From assembly GCA_026417655.1 (NCBI GenBank), contig JAOACS010000031.1, positions 124,001 to 188,000 of the forward strand: DNA of 64,000 nt, given 5' to 3'. Under the pieces are notes generated by a model, which was given only the letters and a program-made list of their open reading frames with translations, searched no databases and had not been told where the DNA came from. Source of the stretch: Syntrophobacterales bacterium. Lineage in GTDB: Bacteria > Desulfobacterota > Syntrophobacteria > Syntrophobacterales > Thermodesulforhabdaceae. Numbering within the stretch: position 1 is the first letter of the stretch; the number at the start of each line of letters is the position of its first letter. The position numbers and the translations under genes were made by a program. This document shows positions 24,416 to 33,453 of this stretch, piece by piece.

Positions 24416-25609
24416 TTAAGGTATTGGAGCCTGTTTAATTTCGTCGTCTGTAAGATAACAGGCTGGATCTGGTGCCCATAAATCACCGGTAACTACCTCA
24501 GCCCTAACACGGAAGTTTCCTCCGCATATATTAAGCCATCTACAGGTGGCACATCGTCCCTTTACGTAACGCCTTTTATCCTTGAGCATTCTCATTAGAG
24601 GATTTGACAAATCGGTCCATATCTCTCCAAAGGATCTTTCCCTTACATTCCCAAAGGAATAATGGCGCCAGAACTGGTCCGCATGGACCGATCCATCCCA
24701 GCTTACACAACCTATGCCTCTACCAGAATTGTTACCCCCATTCATTTCGAGAAGTTCTAACACCTGAGGAGCTCGAGGCGATCCCTCCCGTACCATCCGA
24801 AGATATAAATAGGGGCCGTCCGCATGGTTATCTACCGTAAGCACCTCCTTAGATTTTCCAATACGGTGAAGCTCAGCAGTTTTGTCTATTATCAAATCTA
24901 CGGTGCGTCTAGTCTCTTCATGAGAGAGAGCCTCCTCAACAAGAGAGCTTCCCCTTCCTGCATAAACTAGATGATAAAAACATATACGCGGGATATCCCT
25001 TTCCTCTATGAGATCGAACATAGCTGGCACTTCAGAAACATTACGACGATTTATCGTAAACCTTAGACCCACCTTAATACCAGCTTCCTTACAGGCAGAA
25101 ATCCCCTCCATCGCTCTACCAAAGGCTCCTCGAACCCCCCTAAAGCGATCATTTACTACTTCCATACCATCGAGACTCACCCCCACATAAGAAAGCCCTA
25201 TAGATTTCATCTCCGACGCTAACTTAGGTGTAATTAGGGTCCCATTTGTTGAAATAACAGCCCGAAGGCCCTTTTCGACAGCATAGGCTGTAAGTTCCAA
25301 TAGGTCATCCCTCAAGAAGGGTTCACCTCCTGAAAATAGAATAACAGGACACCCAAATTCCGAAAGACTATCAATAAGAGCCTTTCCTTCGGAAGTAGAT
25401 AACTCATTAGGAGCTGGTCCCGAGTCCGCATGGGCATAGCAATGGATACACCTCAGGTTACACCGCCTTGTAACATTCCATACTACAACAGGTTTTTTAT
25501 CTTCTGAAAATTGCAATAGGTGACTCGGGAGATGAGAGCTTTTTCTACCATAACGTAAGGCGTCGGAGGGCTCTATCGTTCCGCAGTATAACTTGGAGAT
25601 ACCAATCAT
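24416..25609 (-). CDS. ahbC: radical SAM heme biosynthesis protein, AhbC type
   Basis: A 397-residue radical SAM protein. The N-terminal signature MIGISKLYCGTIEPSDALRY is, as I recall, shared by AhbC proteins of sulfate reducers and methanogens. The SAM cluster motif is CNLRCIHC (Cys50, 54, 57), followed by SGGEP. A C-terminal SPASM-like set of cysteines (GCVSWDG; CATCRWLNICGGN; ACYL) suggests a second cluster. AhbC removes acetate side chains from 12,18-didecarboxysiroheme to give Fe-coproporphyrin III in the alternative heme route. Linkage to hemB fits. AhbD or NirJ-type relatives are the alternative. It is 14 nt from the ClpX-like gene, implying one transcript. Confidence 0.85.
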   Translation of the reverse strand: MIGISKLYCGTIEPSDALRYGRKSSHLPSHLLQFSEDKKPVVVWNVTRRCNLRCIHCYAHADSGPAPNELSTSEGKALIDSLSEFGCPVILFSGGEPFLRDDLLELTAYAVEKGLRAVISTNGTLITPKLASEMKSIGLSYVGVSLDGMEVVNDRFRGVRGAFGRAMEGISACKEAGIKVGLRFTINRRNVSEVPAMFDLIEERDIPRICFYHLVYAGRGSSLVEEALSHEETRRTVDLIIDKTAELHRIGKSKEVLTVDNHADGPYLYLRMVREGSPRAPQVLELLEMNGGNNSGRGIGCVSWDGSVHADQFWRHYSFGNVRERSFGEIWTDLSNPLMRMLKDKRRYVKGRCATCRWLNICGGNFRVRAEVVTGDLWAPDPACYLTDDEIKQAPIP

Positions 25610-25623
25610 TTAGGAAGCTCCTT

Positions 25624-27447
25624 CTATAGAGAAGATAAATCTTGCTGAGATTTTCCAATAGGATAGCGTTGGTAGGTGGTCCGAACAAGATCGTCCATAT
25701 ACTCATCGGGGTTTAACACAGCTTCCTTCGGAAGAGTAAACTGCATCTGGCCACTTCTTTCGGCGATTAGTTTCATTGCATAATCATAGTCTCTTGCTAC
25801 TTCACGGCAAACTACCGCAGCGGTCGTATCCCTATCCAAGGCCTTCAGTATAATTTCATCGACGGCATCCTCTGTAAATGTGATCTTAAAACCATGCCTT
25901 TCGTAAAAGTCGGACTCAAAAATACGCACCTGATTGTAAAGGAGGGCCACCTCGTCGAAGATTTTGTCTATTGGAATACCGGTCCTCATGTGGTATTCAA
26001 TTACAAGATTTATCCGAGAAGGTGTAAAGATTATCGGATATTTCCTTACGTAAAACTCTATTCTGGAAGCCGACTTGTCCTTTACTAGATCGCTCTCCTC
26101 TCTTTTTATTGCTTCATAGAGAGCTCTTCGATCGGGATCGTCCGGATTAGCAAGGATAACCCTAAGGTTTTCCTCGGGATCGGTAACTATCTCCTTGGTT
26201 ACAACTAAGGTCTTTATATTGGTCGATGGAAGAGTCTTTTCAAAGGGGATTAAAACCTTTTCTACAATACTTACAAGAGATCTCGCCCCCGTACCTTCAA
26301 GGTAGGCGAGCCTTGCTATTTCCCTAAGGGCCTCATCCTGAAAGACAATGTCGATGCCGTAACATCTAAAATCCTCTTTCTTACCGCTAATAATTGGATT
26401 ATTAGGATTTCTAAGTATCTGATAGAGATCTTCTTCCTCAAGTGGATCTAAGACAGCAATTACTGGAATACGACCGATAAATTCACGTTCAAAACCATAC
26501 TGGACTAGGTCATCAGCTTTGACATGTTTCAAATACTCTACATCACTATCCTTACTCTGAATCTCAGCTCCAAAACCAATCCCCTGTTTCTTCATGCGGC
26601 CTTTAATGATCTCTGGCAACTCTGGAAAGGCTCCGCTCATGACAAATAGGATGTTTCTTGTGTTAACCACACGCCTCTCCCTCTTTCCCGTTCTCCGATA
26701 ATGTTCTATTGCCTGAAGTTGTGAAATAGGGTCGTAGGAACTTCTTAGATCAACCTCCGTTTCTTCAAGGGGTTTGAGGAGTGCTCTCTGGACTCCGGTT
26801 CGAGAAACATCGGGACCAATAATATTTCTGGAGGAGGCTATCTTATCAACCTCGTCTAGATAAATAATGCCATGCTCCGCAAGCTCAATATCGTCGTTTG
26901 CAACAGCAACTAGATCTCTTATAAGATCTTCTACATCCCCTCCCACATAACCAGTTTCACTAAACTTGGTGGCATCGCCCTTTACAAAAGGGACATTTAA
27001 CTTTTCAGCTATAAGCTTTACTAGATAGGTTTTTCCAACACCCGTGGGGCCTATTAATAGGATGTTGTTTTTGATTCGACCAACGGTGTGAGTCTTACCA
27101 AATCTTTCCCGCTGCTTCTGAAGACGGATCCTATTATAATGGGTGCAGATTTTAGTGGCAAGAATAGCTTTAGCTCTATCCTGTTTAACCACGTACTGGT
27201 TAAGGTAATCTTCGAGCTCCTCAGGTTTCATGTCGAAACGAATCTTTTGGATTCCAGAGCTCTTTTTAGGAATTCCTTCGTCTTCTGCCTTGTAGCTTGT
27301 TGAATGAAAAGGTGACATAACCTTAATCCGTATCCCATATTTTTTCTTTAGATAGTCGTTAAGTTCCCTTTCGAGTTCCTCGGGATCAGGGAACTGTGAA
27401 GCCCTTTCCATAAGGTTGTTTTTCCTTTTCCAAAAAAGTTTGCTCAC
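25624..27447 (-). CDS. ClpX-like AAA+ unfoldase lacking the zinc domain
   Basis: A 607-residue AAA+ protein. After a 75-residue N-terminus without the ClpX zinc-binding cysteines come Walker A GPTGVGKT (about residue 134), Walker B IIYLDEVDKI, a GYVGGDVEDL pore-loop segment, the arginine-finger region EFIGRIPV and sensor-2 GTGARSL, all ClpX-like. KKQGIGFGAEI (about 289) holds the IGF tripeptide that in ClpX docks on ClpP. A C-terminal extension of about 170 residues has no recognised domain. GTG at 27447 is the annotated start (GAGG 11 nt upstream); ATG at 27411 is possible. A TTGACA on the minus strand at 27485-27490 may be its promoter. It is transcribed into ahbC and hemB. Confidence 0.85.
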   Translation of the reverse strand: MSKLFWKRKNNLMERASQFPDPEELERELNDYLKKKYGIRIKVMSPFHSTSYKAEDEGIPKKSSGIQKIRFDMKPEELEDYLNQYVVKQDRAKAILATKICTHYNRIRLQKQRERFGKTHTVGRIKNNILLIGPTGVGKTYLVKLIAEKLNVPFVKGDATKFSETGYVGGDVEDLIRDLVAVANDDIELAEHGIIYLDEVDKIASSRNIIGPDVSRTGVQRALLKPLEETEVDLRSSYDPISQLQAIEHYRRTGKRERRVVNTRNILFVMSGAFPELPEIIKGRMKKQGIGFGAEIQSKDSDVEYLKHVKADDLVQYGFEREFIGRIPVIAVLDPLEEEDLYQILRNPNNPIISGKKEDFRCYGIDIVFQDEALREIARLAYLEGTGARSLVSIVEKVLIPFEKTLPSTNIKTLVVTKEIVTDPEENLRVILANPDDPDRRALYEAIKREESDLVKDKSASRIEFYVRKYPIIFTPSRINLVIEYHMRTGIPIDKIFDEVALLYNQVRIFESDFYERHGFKITFTEDAVDEIILKALDRDTTAAVVCREVARDYDYAMKLIAERSGQMQFTLPKEAVLNPDEYMDDLVRTTYQRYPIGKSQQDLSSL

Positions 27448-27651
27448 TTAAGTTATTTCCTCTTTAGTTTTTAATCCTAGATTTTGTCAAGGCCGTTCAC
27501 CTAGAAACATTAAAATTCTCCCTAGTATCAATCACAAATATAATTTCTTATGATGCTAATTTCAATAAAAGGAGAGAAAGTTAAAAAAAGAGCGAAGTAG
27601 TATCTAGAAAACCCCCTCCAATACTTTACTCCTAGGGTCTTATAGGGTCTA

Positions 27652-27703
27652 TTGACAGCGAATCTCTTTAGTGTTAACCCCATAAAGGTACATTTGTTTA
27701 CTA
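27652..27703 (+). promoter_or_regulatory. bio promoter with BirA-type operator
   Basis: TTGACA (27652-27657) with a weak -10 near 27674-27680 is overlapped by half-site GTGTTAACC (27671-27679). After 15 bp comes the inverted half-site TGTTTACTA (27695-27703). These match the known BirA pattern TTGTAAACC-(14-16 nt)-GGTTTACAA at most positions. Biotin-loaded BirA would block transcription of bioAFD. No birA gene is in the window. Confidence 0.6.
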
Positions 27704-27723
27704 TGAAATAGCTGGAGGCTACT

Positions 27724-29034
27724 ATGCCCTACCTTGATGAAAACACCTACTCGATGCTAGAATTCGATCGGGAACACCTGTGGCATCCCTACACATCGCC
27801 AACAAATCCATTGCCCGTATATCCAGTCGTTTCAGCCAAGGGCACTAAACTCCTTCTTGCCGATGGAAGAGAGCTCATAGATGGTATGAGCTCCTGGTGG
27901 TGTGCCATACATGGCTATGGGCATCCAGATCTTGTAAAGGCCGTTATGGATCAGGTTCAGAGGATGTCACATGTTATGTTCGGAGGAATTACCCATCCTC
28001 CTGCAGTTGAGCTAGGAAGACTCCTTTTGACGATTCTTCCTAAGGGACTTACAAAGATCTTCTTCTGCGATTCGGGTTCGGTTGCCGTGGAAGTCGCTAT
28101 GAAGATCGCAATTCAGTATTGGCACGCTGCAGGAAAACCAGAGAAAAAACGGTTTCTTACAATACGATCAGGCTACCATGGCGATACCTTCGGTGCAATG
28201 AGTGTCTGTGACCCTGTGACAGGTATGCACAGACTATTTTCTGGTTTTATTCCGAAAAACCTTTTTGCCGATGCTCCAAGATGCCGATTTCATGACCCGT
28301 GGGATGAAAAGGATATTTCAAGTCTCGAGGTCCTACTAGATCAGCACTCCAATGAAATAGCCGCCATTATTATGGAGCCGGTTGTGCAAGGTGCAGGAGG
28401 AATGAGATTTTACAATCCCATGTATCTTCGTCGGGCATACGAACTTTCCCGAAAATGGGATGTCCTTTTTATTGCAGATGAGATTGCAACTGGATTTGGT
28501 AGGACCGGTCGAATGTTTGCCTGCGAATGGGCTGAAGTGACACCGGATGTTATGTGTATTGGCAAGGCCCTAACAGGGGGTATGATGACTCTTGCGGCAA
28601 CGATTACAACCGATCAGGTCGCCTATACAATTGGCAATGGTGATCCGGGTATTTTTGCCCATGGTCCTACCTTTATGGCGAATCCTTTGGCCTGCGCCGT
28701 CTCTAGAGCGAGTGTCCAACTACTCCTCTCATCGCCTTGGAAAGAACGGGTCCTAAGAATTGAGGGTATTCTTGAGGAAGGATTAGCCCCTTGCAAAGAT
28801 CTATCAATCGTTGAGGATGTAAGAGTCTTAGGGGCAATTGGTGTTGTGGAGACTCGAGAAACCGTTGATGTGGCATGGCTTCAGAGGCTTTTTGTTGAAA
28901 GAGGGGTATGGATCAGACCCTTTTGGAAGCTTGTCTATGTCATGCCGCCCTATATCATAACAGAGGAAGAATTGAAGAGGCTATGCCAAGCTATATGCGA
29001 AGTAATGGAAATATGGAATCAAAAGCTAACATAA
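27724..29034 (+). CDS. bioA: adenosylmethionine-8-amino-7-oxononanoate aminotransferase
   Basis: A 436-residue PLP enzyme converting KAPA to DAPA in biotin synthesis. The N-terminal HLWHPYTSP, the substrate loop [16 protein letters not shown] and the PLP-lysine segment CIGKALTGG are typical BioA features, as is the specificity-determining aromatic pair in SSWWC. ATG follows GGAGG by 7 nt. It is the first gene of bioA-bioF-bioD; its 3' end overlaps bioF. A BirA-type operator lies directly upstream. No bioB, bioC or bioH is present here. Confidence 0.96.
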   Translation: MPYLDENTYSMLEFDREHLWHPYTSPTNPLPVYPVVSAKGTKLLLADGRELIDGMSSWWCAIHGYGHPDLVKAVMDQVQRMSHVMFGGITHPPAVELGRLLLTILPKGLTKIFFCDSGSVAVEVAMKIAIQYWHAAGKPEKKRFLTIRSGYHGDTFGAMSVCDPVTGMHRLFSGFIPKNLFADAPRCRFHDPWDEKDISSLEVLLDQHSNEIAAIIMEPVVQGAGGMRFYNPMYLRRAYELSRKWDVLFIADEIATGFGRTGRMFACEWAEVTPDVMCIGKALTGGMMTLAATITTDQVAYTIGNGDPGIFAHGPTFMANPLACAVSRASVQLLLSSPWKERVLRIEGILEEGLAPCKDLSIVEDVRVLGAIGVVETRETVDVAWLQRLFVERGVWIRPFWKLVYVMPPYIITEEELKRLCQAICEVMEIWNQKLT

Positions 29035-30197
29035 CGGCCCATCAAGATAAGTTTTGGTTCGTAGATAGGGAATTAGAAACCCGAAGGGCTTCTCATCGTC
29101 TAAGGACTCTTGTTCCCATTGTGCCCATTTCTCCAAGGGAAGTTGAAATCTCGGGAAAAAGAATGATCTCCTTTGCTTCAAACGACTATCTTGGACTTTC
29201 CAAACATCCCCTTCTGAAGGAGCGGGCTATTGAATATACTATTCGATATGGGACAGGTGCTACAGCTTCTAGGCTAGTTTGCGGAAACTACGATTGTATG
29301 GAGTCTCTGGAAAAAAGATTGGCAGAGCTAAGTTATAAAGAAAAGGCCCTGATACTTCCCTCAGGGTTTCAAACTAATGTAAGTCTTCTTCCTGCTCTGG
29401 CCGATAAAGACTCTCTAATTATATCCGATGAATTAAACCATGCTAGTATTGTCCTTGGATGCCGCCTTGCTAGATGCTCTCTTGAGATATTTCCCCACAA
29501 TGATTATGATGCCCTTCAAAAGATTATTTCTAAAAGGCGGGATCAGTTTTCTAGGATTATTGTTGTAACAGAAAGCGTCTTCTCCATGGATGGAGACAGA
29601 GCCGATATAGATAGGCTTGTAGAAATATCAAAGAATTTCTCCGCTATCGTTGTAGTAGATGAGGCCCATGCTGTGGGGGTCCTTGGAACGAATGGGATGG
29701 GACTTTCTGTAGGAAGTGGTGTAGACATTATAATGGGTACCTTTAGCAAGGCCCTAGGAGCAAGTGGTGCCTATGTGGCCTGTTCTGAAAAGTTGGCCTC
29801 TTACCTTATAAACTGTTGTGCCGGTTTTATCTACTCTACAGCCATGCCTCCTCCAGTAATAGGAGCTATAGATGCCGCCTTAGATCTAGTCCTGACTAGC
29901 GAAGAAGTCCGTAGAGAACTTCTTAAAAAAGCCGATTACGTAAGAGCTTCTCTCAAAGCTTTAGGCTTTAATACTGGCTTTTCAAGTACCCATATTGTGC
30001 CTGTGATTGTAGGACATGAAAAGGAAGCTCTCGATTTGTCCCAACACCTTAGAAATAAAGATATTTTCACCCTTGCCTTCCGTCCCCCCACCGTGCCCCC
30101 GGGGACAAGTAGAATAAGAATTTCTTTAAGTGCTTCCCATTCATGGGAGGATATTGAAAAACTTGTGGAGGCTCTTTCATCATGGACAAGATTATAG
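29013..30197 (+). CDS. bioF: 8-amino-7-oxononanoate synthase
   Basis: A 394-residue PLP enzyme condensing pimeloyl-ACP/CoA with alanine to KAPA. Signatures: [12 protein letters not shown], the PLP region [15 protein letters not shown], and [12 protein letters not shown] with the Schiff-base lysine. The start is uncertain: ATG at 29013 gives the usual length; ATG at 28983 follows GAAGAGG by only 2 nt and would add 10 residues. It overlaps bioA by about 22 nt and bioD by 16 nt, a tight coupled operon. Confidence 0.92.
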   Translation: MESKANITAHQDKFWFVDRELETRRASHRLRTLVPIVPISPREVEISGKRMISFASNDYLGLSKHPLLKERAIEYTIRYGTGATASRLVCGNYDCMESLEKRLAELSYKEKALILPSGFQTNVSLLPALADKDSLIISDELNHASIVLGCRLARCSLEIFPHNDYDALQKIISKRRDQFSRIIVVTESVFSMDGDRADIDRLVEISKNFSAIVVVDEAHAVGVLGTNGMGLSVGSGVDIIMGTFSKALGASGAYVACSEKLASYLINCCAGFIYSTAMPPPVIGAIDAALDLVLTSEEVRRELLKKADYVRASLKALGFNTGFSSTHIVPVIVGHEKEALDLSQHLRNKDIFTLAFRPPTVPPGTSRIRISLSASHSWEDIEKLVEALSSWTRL

Positions 30198-30823
30198 AGA
30201 GTTTACCTCCTAGGGTCTTTGTAACCGGCACCGATACAGGAGTCGGTAAAACCCTGGTCTGCGCGGCTTTAATGTTAGCATCCAACAACACCTATTACTG
30301 GAAACCGATTCAGACTGGTAGCGAAGAAGGAACCGATAAGGAGTGGATAAGGGGGGTCACAGGACTTCCCAAAGAACGCTTCTTACCCGAGGTCTACTGT
30401 TTTAGAAAGCCCCTCTCTCCCCACGCTGCTTCCGCCCTTGAAAACGTAACCATTGACATATCCTCTATCTCAGTCCCTAAGGTTGGGGGAAGACTCATTG
30501 TTGAAGGGGCTGGTGGCGTAATGGTGCCCCTCAATAAGCATCAGCTTATGATTGACCTTATGAAACAACTAAAACTCCCCCTTTTGATCGTTGCAAGAAG
30601 CACACTAGGAACAATAAACCATTCTCTTTTGACAATCTCGGCTCTTAGGAATGCAGGGCTCAATATAATTGGTGTAGTTATGAATGGACCCCGTAATGAA
30701 TCGAACAAAGAAGCTATAGAACATTACGGTAAGGTTTCAGTAGTAGCCCAGATAGAGCCCCTTAGCGTTATAAAAGCTGAAACCTTACAATATGTTCTTG
30801 ACAATTTCTTTAATTTTCTCTAA
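30182..30823 (+). CDS. bioD: dethiobiotin synthetase
   Basis: A 213-residue ATP-dependent carboxylase closing the ureido ring of dethiobiotin. P-loop VTGTDTGVGKT, KPIQTGSEEG and the EGAGGVMVPL motif are diagnostic. The length is normal. It is the last gene of the bio operon. Its 3' end contains a TTGACA-type promoter that probably serves tRNA-Phe. Confidence 0.95.
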   Translation: MDKIIESLPPRVFVTGTDTGVGKTLVCAALMLASNNTYYWKPIQTGSEEGTDKEWIRGVTGLPKERFLPEVYCFRKPLSPHAASALENVTIDISSISVPKVGGRLIVEGAGGVMVPLNKHQLMIDLMKQLKLPLLIVARSTLGTINHSLLTISALRNAGLNIIGVVMNGPRNESNKEAIEHYGKVSVVAQIEPLSVIKAETLQYVLDNFFNFL

Positions 30824-30826
30824 AGG
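30798..30826 (+). promoter_or_regulatory. candidate promoter of tRNA-Phe inside bioD
   Basis: TTGACA (30798-30803), 17-bp spacer, TAAAGG (30821-30826). A start near 30833 is 7 nt ahead of the tRNA. The -35 is perfect, the -10 weak. Confidence 0.45.
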
Positions 30827-30839
30827 GAAATTCGCTATT

Positions 30840-30915
30840 GGCGAGGTAGCTCAGACGGTAGAGCAGTGGACTGAAAATCCTCGTGTCCCCAGTTCGATTC
30901 TGGGCCTCGCCACCA
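30840..30915 (+). tRNA. tRNA-Phe (anticodon GAA)
   Basis: A 76-nt cloverleaf with encoded CCA. Acceptor GGCGAGG/CCTCGCC, D arm GCTC/GAGC, loop CTGAAAA giving anticodon GAA, T arm CCCAG-TTCGATT-CTGGG. The anticodon stem GTGGA/TCCTC has a T-T mismatch at pair 28-42, where related tRNA-Phe genes usually have an A-T pair. Confidence 0.95.
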
Positions 30916-30989
30916 CAAAATCGTACTGTGATTCATTCTGTAACTCTAAGTTGTGAATGGGGTAGCTCAAAAGGCAATTCCCCGCTATC

Positions 30990-31020
30990 AAAACCCGCAA
31001 AAAGCGGGTTTTGTTTTTTT
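30990..31020 (+). terminator. intrinsic terminator after tRNA-Phe
   Basis: AAAACCCGC (30990-30998), loop AAAAA, GCGGGTTTT (31004-31012), then G and seven T. It ends the tRNA transcript 10 nt before the ribosome site of the next gene, so that gene may depend on read-through or its own promoter. Confidence 0.85.
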
Positions 31021-31030
31021 GGAGGGGTAT

Positions 31031-31639
31031 ATGCGCATAGAAAAGATAGCCTATCATCCAGAAGATGAGTTGATAAGAAGACTTAGAAACGTTCGCCTCT
31101 TGAAAAAGCCAGAGGTTCTAATCTACGAAACCTGTCTTATCTCCCTTGAAAGGATCTCTACGGACTATCTTTTTCCTACCCAAAGATATGTTCTCCTTCA
31201 AGAGCTTGAAAAGATTCGAAATCTCCAATGGGCTCTTAAGGAAGCAGGCTATGATATGTTTTTTCTCAATGGTTTTTTAGAGATTTGGGTTTATGGGAAT
31301 GAAGTCCCCATTACCCTCCTCCCTCCAATCGTTGAAGAGTCTATAGAGGCGAATGGCTCCGTCGTTATCCTTATAAATGACGGAATGCACAGACTCTACC
31401 TTGCAAGACACCAATGGGTTATTCCTCAGGTCGCCTATATAAGAGGGATTCCAAGAAAATACCCCTACTACGCCTATCCAAACCCCACAAAGTGGGAAAA
31501 CATCCAAGTAGTAGATGAGCTTCCCCCTACCTATATTAAAAAATGGCATAGGATCGCCGATTATCATAGCCTCTACCGTAATTTCAATTCTGCCTTTTCC
31601 TCAGTCGGAGAGCCGAGGGGAAGATTTAGTAAGTCTTAA
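31031..31639 (+). CDS. unrecognised 202-residue protein with DGMHR motif
   Basis: I do not recognise this soluble protein. ATG at 31031 follows GGAGG by 7 nt; the longer frame from 30953 would run through the terminator. It has no signal peptide or membrane segment. About residues 95-130 read LLPPIVEESIEANGSVVILI, NDGMHRLYLARHQW and VIPQVAYIRG, a beta-helix-DGxHR arrangement like the core of ParB/sulfiredoxin-type domains (DGxHRxxAA). The C-terminal third is rich in Tyr, Pro and Trp (KYPYYAYPNPTKWENI). Its 3' end overlaps the convergent ddl stop by 4 nt. The ParB-like reading is a motif-level guess. Confidence 0.6.
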   Translation: MRIEKIAYHPEDELIRRLRNVRLLKKPEVLIYETCLISLERISTDYLFPTQRYVLLQELEKIRNLQWALKEAGYDMFFLNGFLEIWVYGNEVPITLLPPIVEESIEANGSVVILINDGMHRLYLARHQWVIPQVAYIRGIPRKYPYYAYPNPTKWENIQVVDELPPTYIKKWHRIADYHSLYRNFNSAFSSVGEPRGRFSKS

Positions 31640-32577
31640 CTCTTATTCCTTTTTTCCATAGCGAGTTCTATCAAAGTATCAAGAAGCTCTGAGAAGGAAA
31701 GTCCTGCTACACGGGCTGCCTGGGGGAAAAGACTTGTCGAAGTCATGCCGGGGATAGTGTTTGTCTCAAGTATATAAAACTCTCCGTTGTGTAAAATCAT
31801 ATCGGTTCGGCTATAGTCTTCACAACAAAGTGCTTTATGAGCCCTAAGGGCATACTCCTGACATTTCAAGGTGAGGTTTTCGGAAATAGGTGCAGGGCAA
31901 ATCTCCTCTGTGGCGCCAGCTTGGTATTTCGCCGTATAGTCGAAGAATTCAAAACCTGCCGACGGGCGAATCTCTATAGGGGGAAGTGCCCTAGGAGGTG
32001 AATTACCAAGAACTCCAACGGTTATCTCTCTACCAGGAAGGTATTTCTCGAGAAGACACTGTCTGTCGTAAGACCAAGCCTTTTCTAAAGCTTCTTTAAG
32101 TTCCTTTGGTTCCCTAACGATAGTAACTCCAATACTCGATCCTTCTTGCTCAGGTTTTACCACTAGAGGAAACCCTATACGTTCACGTATTATAGCCTCA
32201 TCGGGCTGATCCCCAATTCGGCAGACCATATATGGAGCCACAGGAAGCCCTGCCTGTATGTAGAGATACTTACTAATGATTTTATTCATAGCTATAGCAC
32301 TACCAAGGACTCTACTACCCTGATATGGAATCCCAAGCGCTTCGAGAAATCCCTGGATTGTACCATCTTCACCACCTCGACCGTGGAGCATAATCATAGC
32401 TACATCTATATTTTCCGCATTCTGAGCAAGTTTTACTAGATCGTGGGCAGGATCATACATAAGTACTTCATACCTTTCAGGATTCAATGCCTTACTTACC
32501 TGGAAACCGCTAGAGAGAGAAACCTCTCTTTCCGCCGAAAAGCCTCCTGCTAGTATAGCTACTCTTATTTTTGACAT
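31636..32577 (-). CDS. ddl: D-alanine--D-alanine ligase
   Basis: A 313-residue ATP-grasp enzyme making the D-Ala-D-Ala end of peptidoglycan precursors. Features: VAILAGGFSAEREVSLSSG, HGRGGEDGTIQGFLEALGIPY, the ATP-grasp lysine region PLVVKPEQEGSSIGV, and the C-terminal TNTIPGMTSTSLFPQAA. ATG at 32577 is preferred, with GGAGGGG 3 nt upstream; ATG at 32589 would add four residues and lies within that ribosome site. It follows the HD-domain gene by 36 nt on the same strand. Confidence 0.95.
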   Translation of the reverse strand: MSKIRVAILAGGFSAEREVSLSSGFQVSKALNPERYEVLMYDPAHDLVKLAQNAENIDVAMIMLHGRGGEDGTIQGFLEALGIPYQGSRVLGSAIAMNKIISKYLYIQAGLPVAPYMVCRIGDQPDEAIIRERIGFPLVVKPEQEGSSIGVTIVREPKELKEALEKAWSYDRQCLLEKYLPGREITVGVLGNSPPRALPPIEIRPSAGFEFFDYTAKYQAGATEEICPAPISENLTLKCQEYALRAHKALCCEDYSRTDMILHNGEFYILETNTIPGMTSTSLFPQAARVAGLSFSELLDTLIELAMEKRNKS

Positions 32578-32613
32578 CTTCCCCTCCATTACGAAGTAGT
32601 CCTAATAAAGGCT

Positions 32614-33186
32614 CTACTTATAAGGGGTCAATTTAGAAACATCCTCTTTAAGTAAAGCGCTTAGCCTATTTTCTAGCTCCTTATAGAGCTTCCACTTTTC
32701 TCTAAGAGATCTTATATGCTCCGAAGTCTTACCATAACGTCTAATTAGATCATCAAATCTCTCATCTAGGGACACTATAGAGGTGTGAAGAACCCTTTTA
32801 TCTGCGTAATTTACAAGGATCGACTCATTAGGACAGGCTCTAATATCTTCTTTAGATATGTTAACGTGCTGTTCAACGATAGTAGCTACTTCGTGATAGC
32901 CATGAAGTCTTAACCACTCTCCACCAGCGATAGCATGATGGCACCGTTCTTCTAGACACCTAGCCTTTGCGATATCGTGAAGGAGAGCTCCTGCTTCAAC
33001 CTTTTCCGATGATATGGGATACGAATGTAGAACACAAAGCTTTGCAAGAACCATCGCCATCTCACATACTTTAAAACTATGTTCCATTATATGCGGTGGC
33101 ATACCAACCTGAAGCATAAGTTCGAGACATTCCTCTCTAGTGGGAATATAATTATTCTTTACTTGTGGGATACTTATATACGGCAT
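32614..33186 (-). CDS. HD-domain phosphohydrolase
   Basis: A 190-residue cytosolic protein with an HD fold: the first histidine in MEHSFKVCEMA, then the HD pair in ALLHDIAKARCLEE, CHHAIAGGEWL and VEQHV, the metal ligands of HD/HDIG hydrolases. The substrate is unknown; small single-domain members act on nucleotides or related phosphoesters. GGGGGA lies 8 nt before ATG. It is upstream of ddl in the same transcription unit. Confidence 0.8.
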   Translation of the reverse strand: MPYISIPQVKNNYIPTREECLELMLQVGMPPHIMEHSFKVCEMAMVLAKLCVLHSYPISSEKVEAGALLHDIAKARCLEERCHHAIAGGEWLRLHGYHEVATIVEQHVNISKEDIRACPNESILVNYADKRVLHTSIVSLDERFDDLIRRYGKTSEHIRSLREKWKLYKELENRLSALLKEDVSKLTPYK

Positions 33187-33240
33187 TAGTTAATCCCCCA
33201 GTTTTTGTTTTTCGATTTCACAATGTCTCTTCGCCATCTT

Positions 33241-33268
33241 CTACTATCCCATTATTATCTTAAGTCAA
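33241..33268 (-). promoter_or_regulatory. candidate promoter for HD-ddl unit
   Basis: On the minus strand TTGACT (33263-33268) with a 16-bp spacer to TAGTAG (33241-33246), about 55 nt before the ATG. It lies back-to-back with the fhs promoter. Confidence 0.4.
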
Positions 33269-33290
33269 GCATTAAGGTAAGCTTTCTATC

Positions 33291-33319
33291 TTGACAGGAC
33301 TGTAATTTTAGTCTAAGAG
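33291..33319 (+). promoter_or_regulatory. candidate promoter for fhs
   Basis: TTGACA (33291-33296), 17-bp spacer, weak TAAGAG (33314-33319). A short inverted repeat GACT/AGTC (33298-33313) sits in the spacer. The remaining 134 nt to the start codon show no recognised riboswitch. Confidence 0.4.
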
Positions 33320-33453
33320 TCGAAATCATGTGAAAAAAGTATCGTTTTATGAACATTCGATATTAGGGTAAACTATTGGAAAAGGTGAGTTTTGTGTGAA
33401 ATCGGATGAAGGGAGAAAGATTAACAAATCAAAACTAAGTAGGGGAGGAAGCG

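Noticed and set aside
33320-33453. Folate-type riboswitch upstream of fhs
   Set aside because: The 5' region shows no convincing nested stem-loops or conserved motif I could match; only a promoter-like TTGACA is visible.
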